Below are positions 20,011-29,122 of a stretch of DNA of 64,000 nucleotides, piece after piece. The position numbers and the translations under genes were made by a program. Each line of letters begins with the position of its first letter. Positions within the stretch are counted from its first letter, which is position 1. The notes below the pieces were generated by a model, which did no database searches, was not told the origin of the DNA, and worked only from the letters and a program-made list of their open reading frames with translations. The stretch covers positions 3,286,001 to 3,350,000 of the forward strand of contig NZ_JABFCS010000001.1 of assembly GCF_013087525.1 (NCBI RefSeq). The letters are read 5' to 3'. This DNA comes from Ramlibacter montanisoli (lineage in GTDB: Bacteria; Pseudomonadota; Gammaproteobacteria; Burkholderiales; Burkholderiaceae_C).

Positions 20011-21154
20011 GCCGAGACCTCGCGCGCCACGCCGGCGACGACACCGTAGCGGCTCGCCGCGCGGCTTTCGCGCAGCGCCCAGGTCAGCGCCACCACCAGC
20101 GCGGCGGCGCCGCCGGTGTGTGCCACGGCGGCCACGATCGGCCAGCCGAGGACGACATTGGACAGGCCGGTGGCGAACTGCCAGAGCGCCAGCGCCGCGA
20201 TCCAGCGGCTGGCTGCGTGCAGCGGCCCCGCGCGCAAGCGCCACGCGACGATGCCCAGCACGATGAACAGCGCGTAGGCCGCGAGGCGGTGCGTGTAGTG
20301 GATGGCGGTGAGCGCCTCGAAGGCGATGTGTTCGCCCGCGCCGGTCTTGCCCAGCTCGCGCCACAGCTCGAAGCCCTGCGCGAAATCCATCGCCGGCCAC
20401 CAGCTGCCCTGGCAGGCCGGGAACTCGGCGCACGCGAGCACCGCGTAGTTCGTGCTGACCCAGCCGCCCAGCGCCACCTGCAGCCACAGCAGCGCGTACG
20501 CCGCCAGCAGCCACAGGCGCACCGGCTGCGGCAGCGGCAGCGGCCCGGTGCCGCGCTGCGCCTGCCGGTAGGCCACGGCCTGCATCGCCAGCAGCGCCAG
20601 CAGCACCATGCCCCCGAGCAGGTGCAGGGTGACGATCGCCGGGAACAGCTTCATGGTGACGGTCAGCGCGCCGAAGGCGCCCTGCAGGCAGACCCACACC
20701 AGCGTCAAGGCCGGCCACAGGGGGCTGACCGGCAGTCCGCGCTTGCGCTGCAGCCAGGTCGCGAGCGCCAGCGTCGTGATCAGCACGCCCACGCCGGTGG
20801 CCAAGTAGCGGTGGATCATCTCGATCCAGGCCTTGCCGTGCGTCACCGGGCCGGTGGGCATGCGCACTTCCTCCGCGCGGATCTGCGCGAGCGCGCCGGT
20901 CGGACTGGCATTGCCGTAGCAGCCGGGCCAGTCGGGGCAGCCGAGGCCGGAATCCGTCAGGCGCGTGAAGGCGCCGAACATCACGAGGTCGAAGGTGAGA
21001 ACAGCGTGAGCAGCGTCAGCGCGGCCAGCCGCTGCGCGGGGGCCGCCTGCTTGTTGCGCAGCCACACCCAGGCCAGCGGCCCGGCGGCCACGGCGATGCC
21101 CAGCAGCGCGAGGCGCAGCGCCGGGCCCAGGTCGTACAGCGGCGTGTCCGTCAT
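20007..21154 (-). CDS. ctaA: heme A synthase (Cox15/CtaA), frame break near 21000
   Basis: Oxidises heme O to heme A for the aa3 oxidase. The main frame shows [40 protein letters not shown] and [11 protein letters not shown], with the heme-binding histidines of the eight-helix Cox15 family. The true start is the ATG at 21154 ([19 protein letters not shown]), which lies in another frame; one missing base near 21000 joins LLTLF to [10 protein letters not shown] and gives 382 residues. The start overlaps the stop of the upstream gene (ATGA), and the stop overlaps ctaB. Confidence 0.94.
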
Positions 21155-21866
21155 GGGCGGCCCGCCTTGTCCCAGCCGGCGGAGGCGCGCATCAGCCGTT
21201 CGAGGTCCTTGCGGACCTTGGCGGCCGCGGCGGCGTCCGGCGTGGGCGGAAGCGCATCATCCAGTGGCCCATGGGGTCCACCAGGTACAGGTGGTCGGCG
21301 AGCTGCCGCCCCGGCGCGGGGGCGAGCCACTGCGCGAGCTGGGCGCCGTCCACGCGCAGCACCGTGGCGCCCTTCAGTGCCGGCTGCAGCGCGTCGGGCA
21401 CCGGCGCCGCGTCGGCGACCAGCCAGACCCAGTCGAGCCGGTCCCTGTCCTTGCCCAGGCCCGTGCGCAGCTGCCGCTGCAGGAACAGGTGGCGTTCGCA
21501 CTGCGCGTCGCAGGCGCCGCCGGCCACGCTCACCAGCAGCCACTGGCCCTGCAGGGAGGGCAGGCTCACGGTCCGGCCGTCCAGCGTCCGGCCCGTGATC
21601 GAGGGCAGCGGGCGCTGCGGCTCGACCAGCTCGCCGTGGTTGCGGCGGCCTTCGGGGCGCACCACGTAATAGGTGAAGTAGGAAGCGATGACGGGCGCCG
21701 CGCACACCAGGGCGACCAGCAGCATCTTGCGGCGGCCCTGGCGCGTGCGCTGTTCATCGGCCAGGGCCGCTTCCTGCGGTGCCGGCAGCGCGTGCACGGT
21801 CAGCCCGAGCGGCTGCTCAAGGAGCCCGGGCTTGGCGGCGGGGGAGGACGAATTGGAACCAGGCAT
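21151..21866 (-). CDS. membrane-anchored thioredoxin-fold-like protein of the oxidase cluster
   Basis: Unnamed protein of 238 residues often found between SURF1 and ctaA in Burkholderiales (from memory). It has a hydrophilic N-terminus, one membrane helix (MLLVALVCAAPVIASYFTYY), then a soluble region with LPSLQGQWLLVSVAGGACDAQCERHLFLQRQ, a C-x3-C-like pair reminiscent of SCO proteins, and VDPMGHWMMRF. It could handle copper or thiols in oxidase assembly; this is inference. One missing C near 21247 joins MMRFPPTPDA to the C-terminal end. The assigned start overlaps the SURF1 gene by 50 bases and could be later. Confidence 0.82.
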
Positions 21867-22533
21867 AGAGGATGGCGATCAGCGCGGCAAGGGCCCACCA
21901 CTGGAAGGCGTAGCCGTAGTTCTTCTCCGCGCCGCTCGCGGCCTGCGGCCACTGCCGCAGCAAGCCTTCGGAGGCGGGACCGGCCTGCTGCACCGACAGC
22001 GGCAGCAGGGGCAGGCCGGTTTCCGCGCGGAAACGGGCCAGGTCGAGATTCTGCCGGATCGCGCCCTTCTCTTCCGTGTCGAAGGCATATAGCTTGGCGG
22101 GCGGCGGGGCCAAGCGGCCGCGCACCTCCACCGGCCCGGCCGGCGTGGCCACCGCCGGCAGCTGCTCGCGCTTCGTGAAGTTGCGCGGCGCCCAGCCCCG
22201 CTGCACCAGCACGACGGCCTGGCTGCCGGCCAGGCGCAGCGGCGTGACCACGTAGAAGCCGGGCACGGCATTCATCTGGCGGTTGTCGAGGAACACCGTG
22301 TGGGCCGCGACCCATTCGCCGCGCAGCACCACGGGGCGGTGCACCAGGGCCGCGTCGCCTTCGCGGGCGGCCAGCAGTTCGGCCGGCGTCACGGCCGCGG
22401 TCCGCCCGCGGGCTTCCATGGCCGCGTGCAGCGCCGTGCGCTGCTGCCCGCGGTCCCATTGCCAGAACCCCAGGCTGGCCGTCGCGGCGATGCCAATGAC
22501 GGCGGCGATGGCGACCAGCAGGCGTTTCAGCAT
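21817..22533 (-). CDS. SURF1 family cytochrome oxidase assembly protein
   Basis: Inner-membrane protein of 238 residues with one helix at each end (LLVAIAAVIGIAATASLGFWQ and WALAALIAILYAWFQFVL) and the periplasmic domain between. Family marks are LGFWQWDRGQQR, PVVLRGEW, VPGFYVVTPLRL and the NYGYAFQWW ending. SURF1 helps insert heme A into subunit I. The start at 22533 (MLKRLLVAI) is the only sensible one. It is divergent from the small DUF2909 gene with 29 bases between. Confidence 0.95.
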   Translation of the reverse strand: MLKRLLVAIAAVIGIAATASLGFWQWDRGQQRTALHAAMEARGRTAAVTPAELLAAREGDAALVHRPVVLRGEWVAAHTVFLDNRQMNAVPGFYVVTPLRLAGSQAVVLVQRGWAPRNFTKREQLPAVATPAGPVEVRGRLAPPPAKLYAFDTEEKGAIRQNLDLARFRAETGLPLLPLSVQQAGPASEGLLRQWPQAASGAEKNYGYAFQWWALAALIAILYAWFQFVLPRRQARAP

Positions 22534-22562
22534 GTCACAGCACCCGCGCGGATAATGCCCGC

Positions 22563-22781
22563 ATGAAGTACCTCGTGATCCTGGCCTTCCTGGCGATCGT
22601 CGGCAGCCTCGGCTCGGCGCTGTTCTTCATGATGCGCGACGGGCACGACGGCCGGCCGAAGACGAACAACATGGCGCGCGCGCTGGCGTGGCGCGTGGGT
22701 TTTTCCATCCTGCTGTTCGTGTGCATCCTGCTTGCCTGGAAGTTCGGCTACATCCGGCCGACCGGAGTTCCGCTGACCTAG
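22563..22781 (+). CDS. small twin-helix membrane protein (DUF2909)
   Basis: A 72-residue protein with two membrane helices (YLVILAFLAIVGSLGSALFF and FSILLFVCILLAWKFGYI) separated by a basic, polar loop (RDGHDGRPKTNNMARAL). Proteins of this type sit beside cytochrome oxidase genes in betaproteobacteria, and the single plus-strand gene here interrupts the minus-strand oxidase cluster. Function unknown; it may help oxidase assembly. A bidirectional terminator follows. Confidence 0.85.
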   Translation: MKYLVILAFLAIVGSLGSALFFMMRDGHDGRPKTNNMARALAWRVGFSILLFVCILLAWKFGYIRPTGVPLT

Positions 22782-22801
22782 GTCCGGCTGCGCCGCGAAC
22801 G

Positions 22802-22828
22802 AAAAAGGCCGCTCGCGCGGCCTTTCTT
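22802..22828. terminator. bidirectional terminator between the DUF2909 gene and ctaE
   Basis: AAAGGCCGC (22804-22812), loop TCGC, GCGGCCTTT (22817-22825), with an A run on the left and T-rich bases on the right. It can end transcription of the plus-strand small gene and of the minus-strand ctaC-ctaE unit, whose last stop lies at 22845. Confidence 0.88.
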
Positions 22829-22844
22829 CATTGCGGCGTGCCGG

Positions 22845-23726
22845 TCACATCCAGTACACCAGGGTGTACAGGAACAGCCACACGACGTCCACGAAGTGCC
22901 AGTACCAGGCCGCGCCCTCGAAGCCGAAGTGCCGCTCGGCGCTGAAGTGGCCGCTCATGAGGCGCAGCGTGATGAACAGCAGCATCAGCATGCCGACGAT
23001 CACGTGGAAGCCGTGGAAGCCCGTGAGCATGAAGAAGGTGGAGCCGTAGGCGCCCGAGCTGAGCTTCAGGTTCAGGTCGGTGTAGGCGTGGAAGTATTCG
23101 TAGCCCTGCACGCCGACGAAGGTCGCGCCGAGGATGACGGTGATCCACATCCACAGGATGGTCTGCGCGCGCTTGCCTTCGCGCAGCAGGTGGTGGGCGA
23201 TGGTCAGCGTGACGCCGGAGGTCAGCAGCAGCGCCGTGTTGATCGTGGGCAGCCAGAACGGGCCCATGGTCTGGAAGGGCTCGATGATGCCGCCGGGCGA
23301 GGCGGTCACGCCCGGGCCGGAGGTGGGCCACGCCGCCTTGAAGTCGGGCCACAGCAGCGCGTTGTCGACGCCGCCCAGCGCCGGCACCGAGTGCGCGCGC
23401 ATCCACCACAGCGCGGTGAAGAAGGCGCCGAAGAACATCACCTCCGAGAAGATGAACCAGCTCATGCTCCAGCGGAAGGACAGGTCGATCTTGCGGCCGT
23501 ACACGCCGCCCTCGCTCTCGCGCGCGGCGTCGCGGAACCACTGGAACAGCACCCAGAACAGCCACAGCATCCCGAACAGGACGGAGTACTTGCCCCAGTC
23601 CACGCCGTTGATCCAGTTGGCCGCGCCGAAGATGACGAAGAACAGGCCGAAGGCCGCGAACGCCGGGTGGCGCGACGGCTGCGGCACGTAGTAGTGGGGC
23701 GTGGTCCCGTGTGCGCTAGAGCTCAT
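22845..23726 (-). CDS. ctaE: cytochrome c oxidase subunit III
   Basis: Seven-helix subunit of the aa3-type oxidase, 293 residues. Landmarks are YYVPQPSRHPAFAAFGLFF, RWSMSWFIFSEVMFFGAFFT, GPFWLPTINTALLLTSGVT, QGYEYFHAY and the C-terminal GFHGFHVIVGMLMLL followed by WYWHFVDVVWLFLY. It is the last gene of the structural operon ctaC-ctaD-small protein-ctaG-DUF2970-ctaE, with a terminator at its end. The gap of 41 bases to the DUF2970 gene holds no hairpin. Confidence 0.98.
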   Translation of the reverse strand: MSSSAHGTTPHYYVPQPSRHPAFAAFGLFFVIFGAANWINGVDWGKYSVLFGMLWLFWVLFQWFRDAARESEGGVYGRKIDLSFRWSMSWFIFSEVMFFGAFFTALWWMRAHSVPALGGVDNALLWPDFKAAWPTSGPGVTASPGGIIEPFQTMGPFWLPTINTALLLTSGVTLTIAHHLLREGKRAQTILWMWITVILGATFVGVQGYEYFHAYTDLNLKLSSGAYGSTFFMLTGFHGFHVIVGMLMLLFITLRLMSGHFSAERHFGFEGAAWYWHFVDVVWLFLYTLVYWM

Positions 23727-23767
23727 GTCGATTCCTGATCCTCAAATACTCTCAATCGAAATTCTTT

Positions 23768-23944
23768 TCAGACGACCCAGTTCACCAGGGCGATCAGCCC
23801 GGCCACGAACAGCAGCACCAGCACGAGCGCCACCGCGATGATCGCGAACGGGCTCAGCCGGCCCAGGTCCTCCTCGTAGCCGGCGCGCTTGCGCACGCCG
23901 AGGAAGGCCCACAGGACCGCGCGCAGGGTGTGCAGCAGCTTCAA
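23768..23944 (-). CDS. DUF2970 small membrane protein, TTG start
   Basis: A 58-residue protein (MKLLHTLRAVLWAFLGVRKR then a polar stretch and one long helix, FAIIAVALVLVLLFVAGLIA). DUF2970 proteins stand between ctaG and ctaE in many betaproteobacteria. The start is a TTG whose last bases overlap the ctaG stop (TTGA), with AGGAGA about 9 bases upstream; no ATG or GTG fits. Function unknown, probably linked to the oxidase. Coupling to ctaG is implied by the overlap. Confidence 0.85.
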   Translation of the reverse strand: MKLLHTLRAVLWAFLGVRKRAGYEEDLGRLSPFAIIAVALVLVLLFVAGLIALVNWVV

Positions 23945-24528
23945 CCACCGTTCTCCTGCCCGGTCGCGCGCGCCGACGGGGCGGCCGGCACCTTGCCGCC
24001 CACCTCGAAGAAGGTATAGGACAGCGTGATGGTGGTCACGTCCTTGGGCAGCCGCGGGTCGATGACGAAGGCCACCGGCCACTGCTTCTTCTCGCCCGGC
24101 TCCAGCACGTACTGGTTGAAGCAGAAGCACTCCAGCTTGTTGAAGTGCGCCGACGCCTGGCGCGGCGCATAGCTGGGGATGGCCTGGGCGGCCATCTTGC
24201 GGTCCTGCACGTTCTGGAACTCGTACATCACGGTGGCCAGTTCGCCGGGATGCACCCGGATCGAGGCCTGCGCCGGCTTGAACATCCAGGGGCCGCGCGC
24301 GTTGGCGTCGAACTCCACGGTGATCGTGCGGCTGCGGTCCACCTGCGTGTTGGCGCGCGCCGTCGAGCCGCCCGGCACCTGCTTCTCGCCCAGCGCCAGG
24401 ATGTTGATGCCCAGCGCCTCGCAGATGTGCTCGTACAGCGGGACCAGCGCGTAGCCGAAGGCGAACATGCCGGCCGCGACCACGACCAGCTTGCCCACCA
24501 TCTTCCGGTTCTCCGCGCGCAGGCCCAC
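23941..24528 (-). CDS. ctaG: cytochrome c oxidase assembly protein CtaG (Cox11)
   Basis: Periplasmic copper chaperone that loads the CuB site of subunit I. The 195-residue protein has one N-terminal helix (MVGKLVVVAAGMFAFGYALV), the segment PLYEHICEALG, and the copper motif KLECFCFNQYVL. The start is a GTG placed directly after the stop of the tiny upstream gene (TAAGTG), with GGGGA upstream. The C-terminus is longer than usual by a short polar tail (APSARATGQENGG). Confidence 0.96.
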   Translation of the reverse strand: MGLRAENRKMVGKLVVVAAGMFAFGYALVPLYEHICEALGINILALGEKQVPGGSTARANTQVDRSRTITVEFDANARGPWMFKPAQASIRVHPGELATVMYEFQNVQDRKMAAQAIPSYAPRQASAHFNKLECFCFNQYVLEPGEKKQWPVAFVIDPRLPKDVTTITLSYTFFEVGGKVPAAPSARATGQENGG

Positions 24529-24654
24529 TTATTTCCCCAGCAGGATCATCTTGGCCATGAAGCCGAGGAAGAACACCAGCGCGATCGACGCCAGCACCAG
24601 CGCCAGCCGCAGGTTGCCCTTCTTGCGATCCTCGTCGGCCATCTTCGTGTCCAT
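24529..24654 (-). CDS. cytochrome oxidase small assembly protein (41 residues)
   Basis: Tiny protein with a polar start (MDTKMADEDRKKGNLR) and one membrane helix (LALVLASIALVFFLGFMAKM). It starts 5 bases after ctaD ends and its TAA touches the GTG start of ctaG. Proteins of this size and sequence type between ctaD and ctaG are known in Burkholderiales as small assembly proteins of the oxidase. A second in-frame ATG (Met5) could also be the start. Confidence 0.85.
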   Translation of the reverse strand: MDTKMADEDRKKGNLRLALVLASIALVFFLGFMAKMILLGK

Positions 24655-24659
24655 TGCGC

Positions 24660-26360
24660 TCAATGCACCGGCTTCGGGTTCTCGGGCTGCACGCGCGCAT
24701 CCAGCACGCGGGTGGCCGTCGGGTCCAGGCGCGGGGGCGTCTCGAAGGTGTGGAAGGGCGCCGGCGACGGCACTTCCCATTCCAGGCCCTCGGCACCCTT
24801 GCCGTCGGGGTCGTTCCACGGACGCTGGCCCGCGGGCGCACCCTGGCCGCGCATGCAGGGCAGCACCACGAAGAAGAAGAAATACACCTGCGCGATGCCG
24901 AAGAAGAAGGCGCCGACCGAGGCCCACATGTTGAAGTCGGCGAACTGCATCGGGTAGTCGGCGTAGCGGCGCGGCATGCCGGCCAGGCCCAGGAAGTGCA
25001 TCGGGAAGAAGGTGACGTTGAACGCGATCATCGTCCACCAGAAGTGGATCTTGCCGCGCGTCTCGTTGTACATCACGCCCGTCCACTTGGGCATCCAGTA
25101 GTAGACGCCGGCGAACATGGCGAACAGCGAGCCGGCCACCAGCACGTAGTGGAAGTGCGCCACCACGTAGTAGGTGTCCTGCAGCAGCAGGTCGATCGGC
25201 GCCATGGCCAGGATCAGGCCGGTGAAGCCGCCGATGGTGAACACGAAGATGAAGCCGACCGCGAACAGCATCGGCGTCTCGAAGGTCATCGAGCCCTGCC
25301 ACATGGTGGCGATCCAGTTGAAGATCTTCACGGCCGTGGGCACCGCGATCAGCATGGTCGCGTACATGAAGAACAGCTGGCCGGTCACCGGCATGCCGGT
25401 GGTGAACATGTGGTGCGCCCACACGATGAAGGACAGGATCGCGATCGAGCTGGTGGCGTACACCATGGAGGCGTAGCCGAACAGGCGCTTGCGCGAGAAG
25501 GCGGGCACGACCTGGCTGACGATGCCGAAGGCCGGCAGGATCATGATGTAGACCTCGGGGTGGCCGAAGAACCAGAAGATGTGCTGGTACATCACCGGGT
25601 CGCCGCCGCCGGCGGGGTTGAAGAAGGTCGTGCCGAAGTGGCGGTCGGTCAGCGTCATGGTGATCGCGCCGGCCAGCACGGGCATCACGGCGATCAGCAG
25701 GTAGGCGGTGATCAGCCAGGTCCAGCTGAACATCGGCATCTTCATCAGCGTCATGCCCGGGGCGCGCATGTTGAGGATGGTCACGATGATGTTGATCGAG
25801 CCCATGATCGAGGAGGCGCCCAGGATGTGCATCGCGAAGATGCCGGCGTCCATGGAGGGGCCCATCTGCAGGGTCAGGGGCGCGTACAGCGTCCAGCCGG
25901 CGGCGGGGGCGCCGCCGGGCATGAAGAAGGACAGCACCAGCATGATGCCCGCCGGAACCATCAGCCAGAAGCTGAAGTTGTTCATCCGCGCGAAGGCCAT
26001 GTCGGGAGCGCCGATCTGCAGGGGGATCATCCAGTTCGCGAAGCCCACGAAGGCCGGCATGATCGCGCCGAACACCATGATCAGGCCGTGCATGGTGGTG
26101 AGCTGGTTGAACAGCTCCGGGTTCACCAGCTGCAGGCCGGGCTGGAACAGCTCGGCACGGATCAGCAGCGCGAGCACGCCGCCGAACATCAGCATGAAGA
26201 ACGCGAACAGCAGGTACAGCGTGCCGATGTCCTTGTGGTTGGTCGCGTAGACCCAGCGCCGCCAGCCGGCCGGCGCGTGGTCGTGGTGTGCATCGTGTCC
26301 GGCAGGACCGTGATGGTCGCCTGCGGCTCCGTGGCCGTGGGGGTCGAGAACTGCGCTCAT
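24660..26360 (-). CDS. ctaD: cytochrome c oxidase subunit I
   Basis: Catalytic heme-copper subunit, 566 residues. The N-terminus has a histidine-rich tail, followed by YATNHKDIGTLYLLFAFFML. Heme and copper ligands are in VFWFFGHPEVYIMILPAFG, WAHHMFTTGM and YYVVAHFHYVL; the proton-channel residues are typical of A1-type oxidases (GHPEVY with the cross-linked Tyr, plus NNxSFWLMVPAG). It follows ctaC by 30 bases and is clearly co-transcribed. The segment WRRWVYATNHKDIG starts the domain. Confidence 0.98.
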   Translation of the reverse strand: MSAVLDPHGHGAAGDHHGPAGHDAHHDHAPAGWRRWVYATNHKDIGTLYLLFAFFMLMFGGVLALLIRAELFQPGLQLVNPELFNQLTTMHGLIMVFGAIMPAFVGFANWMIPLQIGAPDMAFARMNNFSFWLMVPAGIMLVLSFFMPGGAPAAGWTLYAPLTLQMGPSMDAGIFAMHILGASSIMGSINIIVTILNMRAPGMTLMKMPMFSWTWLITAYLLIAVMPVLAGAITMTLTDRHFGTTFFNPAGGGDPVMYQHIFWFFGHPEVYIMILPAFGIVSQVVPAFSRKRLFGYASMVYATSSIAILSFIVWAHHMFTTGMPVTGQLFFMYATMLIAVPTAVKIFNWIATMWQGSMTFETPMLFAVGFIFVFTIGGFTGLILAMAPIDLLLQDTYYVVAHFHYVLVAGSLFAMFAGVYYWMPKWTGVMYNETRGKIHFWWTMIAFNVTFFPMHFLGLAGMPRRYADYPMQFADFNMWASVGAFFFGIAQVYFFFFVVLPCMRGQGAPAGQRPWNDPDGKGAEGLEWEVPSPAPFHTFETPPRLDPTATRVLDARVQPENPKPVH

Positions 26361-26390
26361 GGTTTTCCTTTGGGTTCCTCTGCCCTCGAA

Positions 26391-27551
26391 TTACTTGCCG
26401 CGCTGCGCCGACACTTCGGCCGGCTGCACGACCTGGCCGGTCTTGTTGGACCAGGCGTTCTTCGTGTAGCTGATCACCGCCGCGAGGTCGGTGTCGGACA
26501 GCTGCTTCCACGGCGGCATCGCGCCCTTGCCGTTCAGCACGATCTGCATTTCCTTGGTCTTGTCGGCATCCAGCACGATGGGCGACTGGTTCAGCGCCTT
26601 GATCGGGCCGGCGCCCATGCCGTTGGCCTGGTGGCAGGCCGCGCAGTTGGCGGCATAGACCTTCTCGCCGCGGGCGACGATGTCGGTCAGCGGCCATACC
26701 TTGGCCGGATCGTCCTGCTTGGCGGCCATCAGCTTCTTCTGGTCGCCCGACCACTTGACGAATTCGTCCTGGCTCACCACCTTGACGTGGATCGGCATGT
26801 AGGCGTGTTCCTTGCCGCACAGCTCGTAGCACTGGCCGTAGAAGTCGCCGGTCTTCTCGCTGCGGAACCAGGTGTCGCGCACGAAGCCGGGGATGGCGTC
26901 CTGCTTGACGCCGAAGGCCGGGATGCCCCAGGCGTGGATCACGTCGTTGGCCGTCGTGATGATGCGCACCTTCTTGTTGACCGGCACCACCAGGGGGTTG
27001 TCGACCTTGAGCAGGTAGTCGGTGGGCACGTCGGCGCCCTGGGCGCCGGCGTTGGAGATCTCGCGGTGCGTGCTGTCCAGCGTGGACAGGAAGCTCACGC
27101 CCTGGGCGTCGCCGCTGAGGTAGTCGTAGCCCCACTTCCACTGGTAGCCGGTGGCCTTGATGGTCACGTCGGCGTTGCCGGTGTCCTTGGACGCGACCAG
27201 CACCTTGGTGGCCGGCAGCGCCATCACGATCACGATGATGAAGGGGATGATGGTCCAGATCACTTCCACCGTCACCGACTCGTGGAAGTTGGCCGGCTTG
27301 TGGCCCACGGACTTGCGGTGCTTCCAGATGGAATAGAACATCACCGAGAACACCAGGATGAAGATCACGAGGCAGGTGATCAGCATGAACCAGTGCAGCC
27401 AGGAGATCTCGACCGCGATGCGGGTCGCGGCGGCGTGCAGGTTGAGCTGGCGCACCGCCGGCCCTCCCGGGAGGTCCTGCACCTGCGCCGCTGCGCCGGA
27501 CAGCCCGCCCGCCAACGAGAGCAGTGCCGCGATCTTCGAAAGACTCTTCAT
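26391..27551 (-). CDS. ctaC: cytochrome c oxidase subunit II with fused cytochrome c domain
   Basis: CuA subunit, 386 residues from the ATG at 27551. After a signal peptide (KIAALLSLAGGLSGAAA) come two helices and the CuA domain with GYQWKWGYDY and the ligand set CYELCGKEHAYM. A C-terminal cytochrome c domain follows (VYAANCAACHQANGMGAGP; distal Met in GKGAMPPWKQL). The fused heme domain means electrons enter through covalent cytochrome c. It is the first gene of the structural operon. Another ATG ten codons upstream is possible but would spoil the signal peptide. Confidence 0.97.
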   Translation of the reverse strand: MKSLSKIAALLSLAGGLSGAAAQVQDLPGGPAVRQLNLHAAATRIAVEISWLHWFMLITCLVIFILVFSVMFYSIWKHRKSVGHKPANFHESVTVEVIWTIIPFIIVIVMALPATKVLVASKDTGNADVTIKATGYQWKWGYDYLSGDAQGVSFLSTLDSTHREISNAGAQGADVPTDYLLKVDNPLVVPVNKKVRIITTANDVIHAWGIPAFGVKQDAIPGFVRDTWFRSEKTGDFYGQCYELCGKEHAYMPIHVKVVSQDEFVKWSGDQKKLMAAKQDDPAKVWPLTDIVARGEKVYAANCAACHQANGMGAGPIKALNQSPIVLDADKTKEMQIVLNGKGAMPPWKQLSDTDLAAVISYTKNAWSNKTGQVVQPAEVSAQRGK

Positions 27552-27599
27552 CGTTTTCAGCCTCAAGCCCAAAAAAACCAACCCGTCCCGCGCATCGCC

Positions 27600-28076
27600 T
27601 CAGGCCTCGCGCAAGGCCCTGCGGAGTTCCCGCGCCAGCTCCGGCCGCAGCTCCGGGCGCAGGTAGCGTCCCACGCTCATCCTGCGGCCCTGCCCCGACA
27701 CCTCGATCAGGGAGTGGCCGTCCACCACCGGCTCCACGCGGACCCGTTCGCGGTCGAACTCCGCCCGTTCCAGGCGCCCGGCATTCTCCGTTTCCACCAC
27801 GAGCCGCCGCCCCTGCAGCTGGATGTGCTCGCGGTCGGCCGCGTGCCGCGCGTAGGCCACGAAGGCGGCCCCCACGGCCACCAGTTCGAGCCACGCGAAC
27901 GGGAGGATCATCACCGCACCCTGGAACCAGAAAAAGGTCCCGATTCCGAGCGTCACGACGCACAGCGAGGCGTAGAGCCAGCCCAGCTGGACCGGCGTCA
28001 CCGAGCAGTTGCGCCCCAGGAACCAGTGGATGGCCGGTCCCCGGACGATGGCGAAGCGATATGCGAGGTCCGACAC
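27600..28076 (-). CDS. DUF2244 membrane protein
   Basis: Protein of 158 residues from the GTG at 28076 (MSDLAYRFAIVRGPAIHWFL). It has the DUF2244 pattern RNCSVTPVQLGWLYASLCVVTL, two helices, and a soluble C-terminal half with RLVVETENAG and RRMSVGRYLRPELRPELARELRRAL. The frame extends to another GTG at 28127, but a -10-like TACAAT on the minus strand (28104-28109) lies between the two, so the shorter form is preferred. It precedes the oxidase operon on the same strand, 48 bases away. Function unknown. Confidence 0.8.
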   Translation of the reverse strand: MSDLAYRFAIVRGPAIHWFLGRNCSVTPVQLGWLYASLCVVTLGIGTFFWFQGAVMILPFAWLELVAVGAAFVAYARHAADREHIQLQGRRLVVETENAGRLERAEFDRERVRVEPVVDGHSLIEVSGQGRRMSVGRYLRPELRPELARELRRALREA

Positions 28077-28201
28077 GTGCGACGCGCCAAAATCAACCGG
28101 GGATTGTAGCGACCTTGGATGTGCCACTTTTCGCTCAATCCCGCATTGACATCGCGCAAGTCCGGCGGGGCTCGCGGCTTGACCCGCGACAAGGGCCCGT
28201 T

Positions 28202-29094
28202 CTATTCCCGACCGCGGCGTTCCGACTGCAGCATCGCCCGCATGTCGGCCACCGACAGCGAGGTCTCCTCGCCCATGCGCGCGCGCGGCACCGGCTTGAG
28301 CGCGTGGCCATAGATGATCTCGAACGTGAGCGTGAGCTTCCCGTCCGCGCCGCGCAGATTGGCGTCCATCACCTGGTGCAGGCGCTCGCGCCAGCCGCGT
28401 GCGCGCAGCGCGGGGAAGCGCTGCGGATGCAGGTTCGCGCCCAGCTCGCGCAGTTCCGCGAGCGCGCGCTCCGGCGTATCGAAACTGAGAGTGATTCGCT
28501 CCATGTCCATCACGGGCTCGGCGAAACCGCCGTGCACCAGCATGTCGCCCCAGTCGTGCATGTCGGTGAATTCGTGCGCGGGGGCGGCCAGCCCGCGGCG
28601 TTGTAGGCTGCGCGCAACTCCCTGAGCGTGTCGGGGCCCAGGCAGGAGAACATCAGGAAGCCGTCCACGGCCAGCGCCTCGTGCCACTGCTTCATCAGCG
28701 ACTGCGGATCGGCGCTCATGTGCAGCTGCATGTTGGACCACAGCATCTGCACGCCGCCGGCCGGCACGGGGCCGATCTCCAGCTTGCTGCCCGCCAGCCG
28801 CTTCCACCAGGGCGTGCCCAGGCGCTCGCCGGCGACGGCCGCGTGCGCGGGCAACGGCTCCACCACGTGCACCCGCGCCTGCGGATAGCGCCGGGTGACC
28901 AGGCCATGCGCATCCAAGCCGCCGCGCACCGGCGCCCAGTCGGCCCAGGCCGCGGGCGCGCGCTTGATCCACTGCAGCCGCTCCTCCATGCGCCGCCCCA
29001 CCTCCTCGTGCAGCCAGGGGCTGTGCGCGGGCGCGGCGCGCTCCCAGCGGGCGGCCGCGGCGGGGGCGATGGTGGGGGGACGTTCGGATGCCAT
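28202..29094 (-). CDS. BioC-like SAM-dependent methyltransferase, frame break near 28590
   Basis: Protein of 297 residues. The N-terminal half has the divergent SAM-binding region (HVVEPLPAHAAVAGERLGTP) and WSNMQLHMSADPQSLMKQWHEAL plus GFLMFSCLGPDTLRELRAAY, typical of BioC-like proteins. After one missing G near 28590 the C-terminal half continues HEFTDMHDWGDMLVHGGFAEPVMDMERITL. BioC methylates malonyl-ACP to start biotin synthesis; no bio genes are nearby here, so the role is inferred from family only. The start is ATG at 29094, divergent from comF with 28 bases between. Confidence 0.86.
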
Positions 29095-29122
29095 GGGCGG
29101 GGCAGCGAAGTATATTGAGGCG

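Noticed and set aside
27560..27599. Terminator between the DUF2244 gene and ctaC
   Set aside because: There is a T run on the minus strand (27570-27576), but no convincing hairpin before it.
24654..28109. 1151-residue plus-strand open frame across the oxidase operon
   Set aside because: It is antisense to ctaD, ctaC and the DUF2244 gene, rich in His, Arg and Gly, with no known motif; a shadow typical of high-GC DNA.
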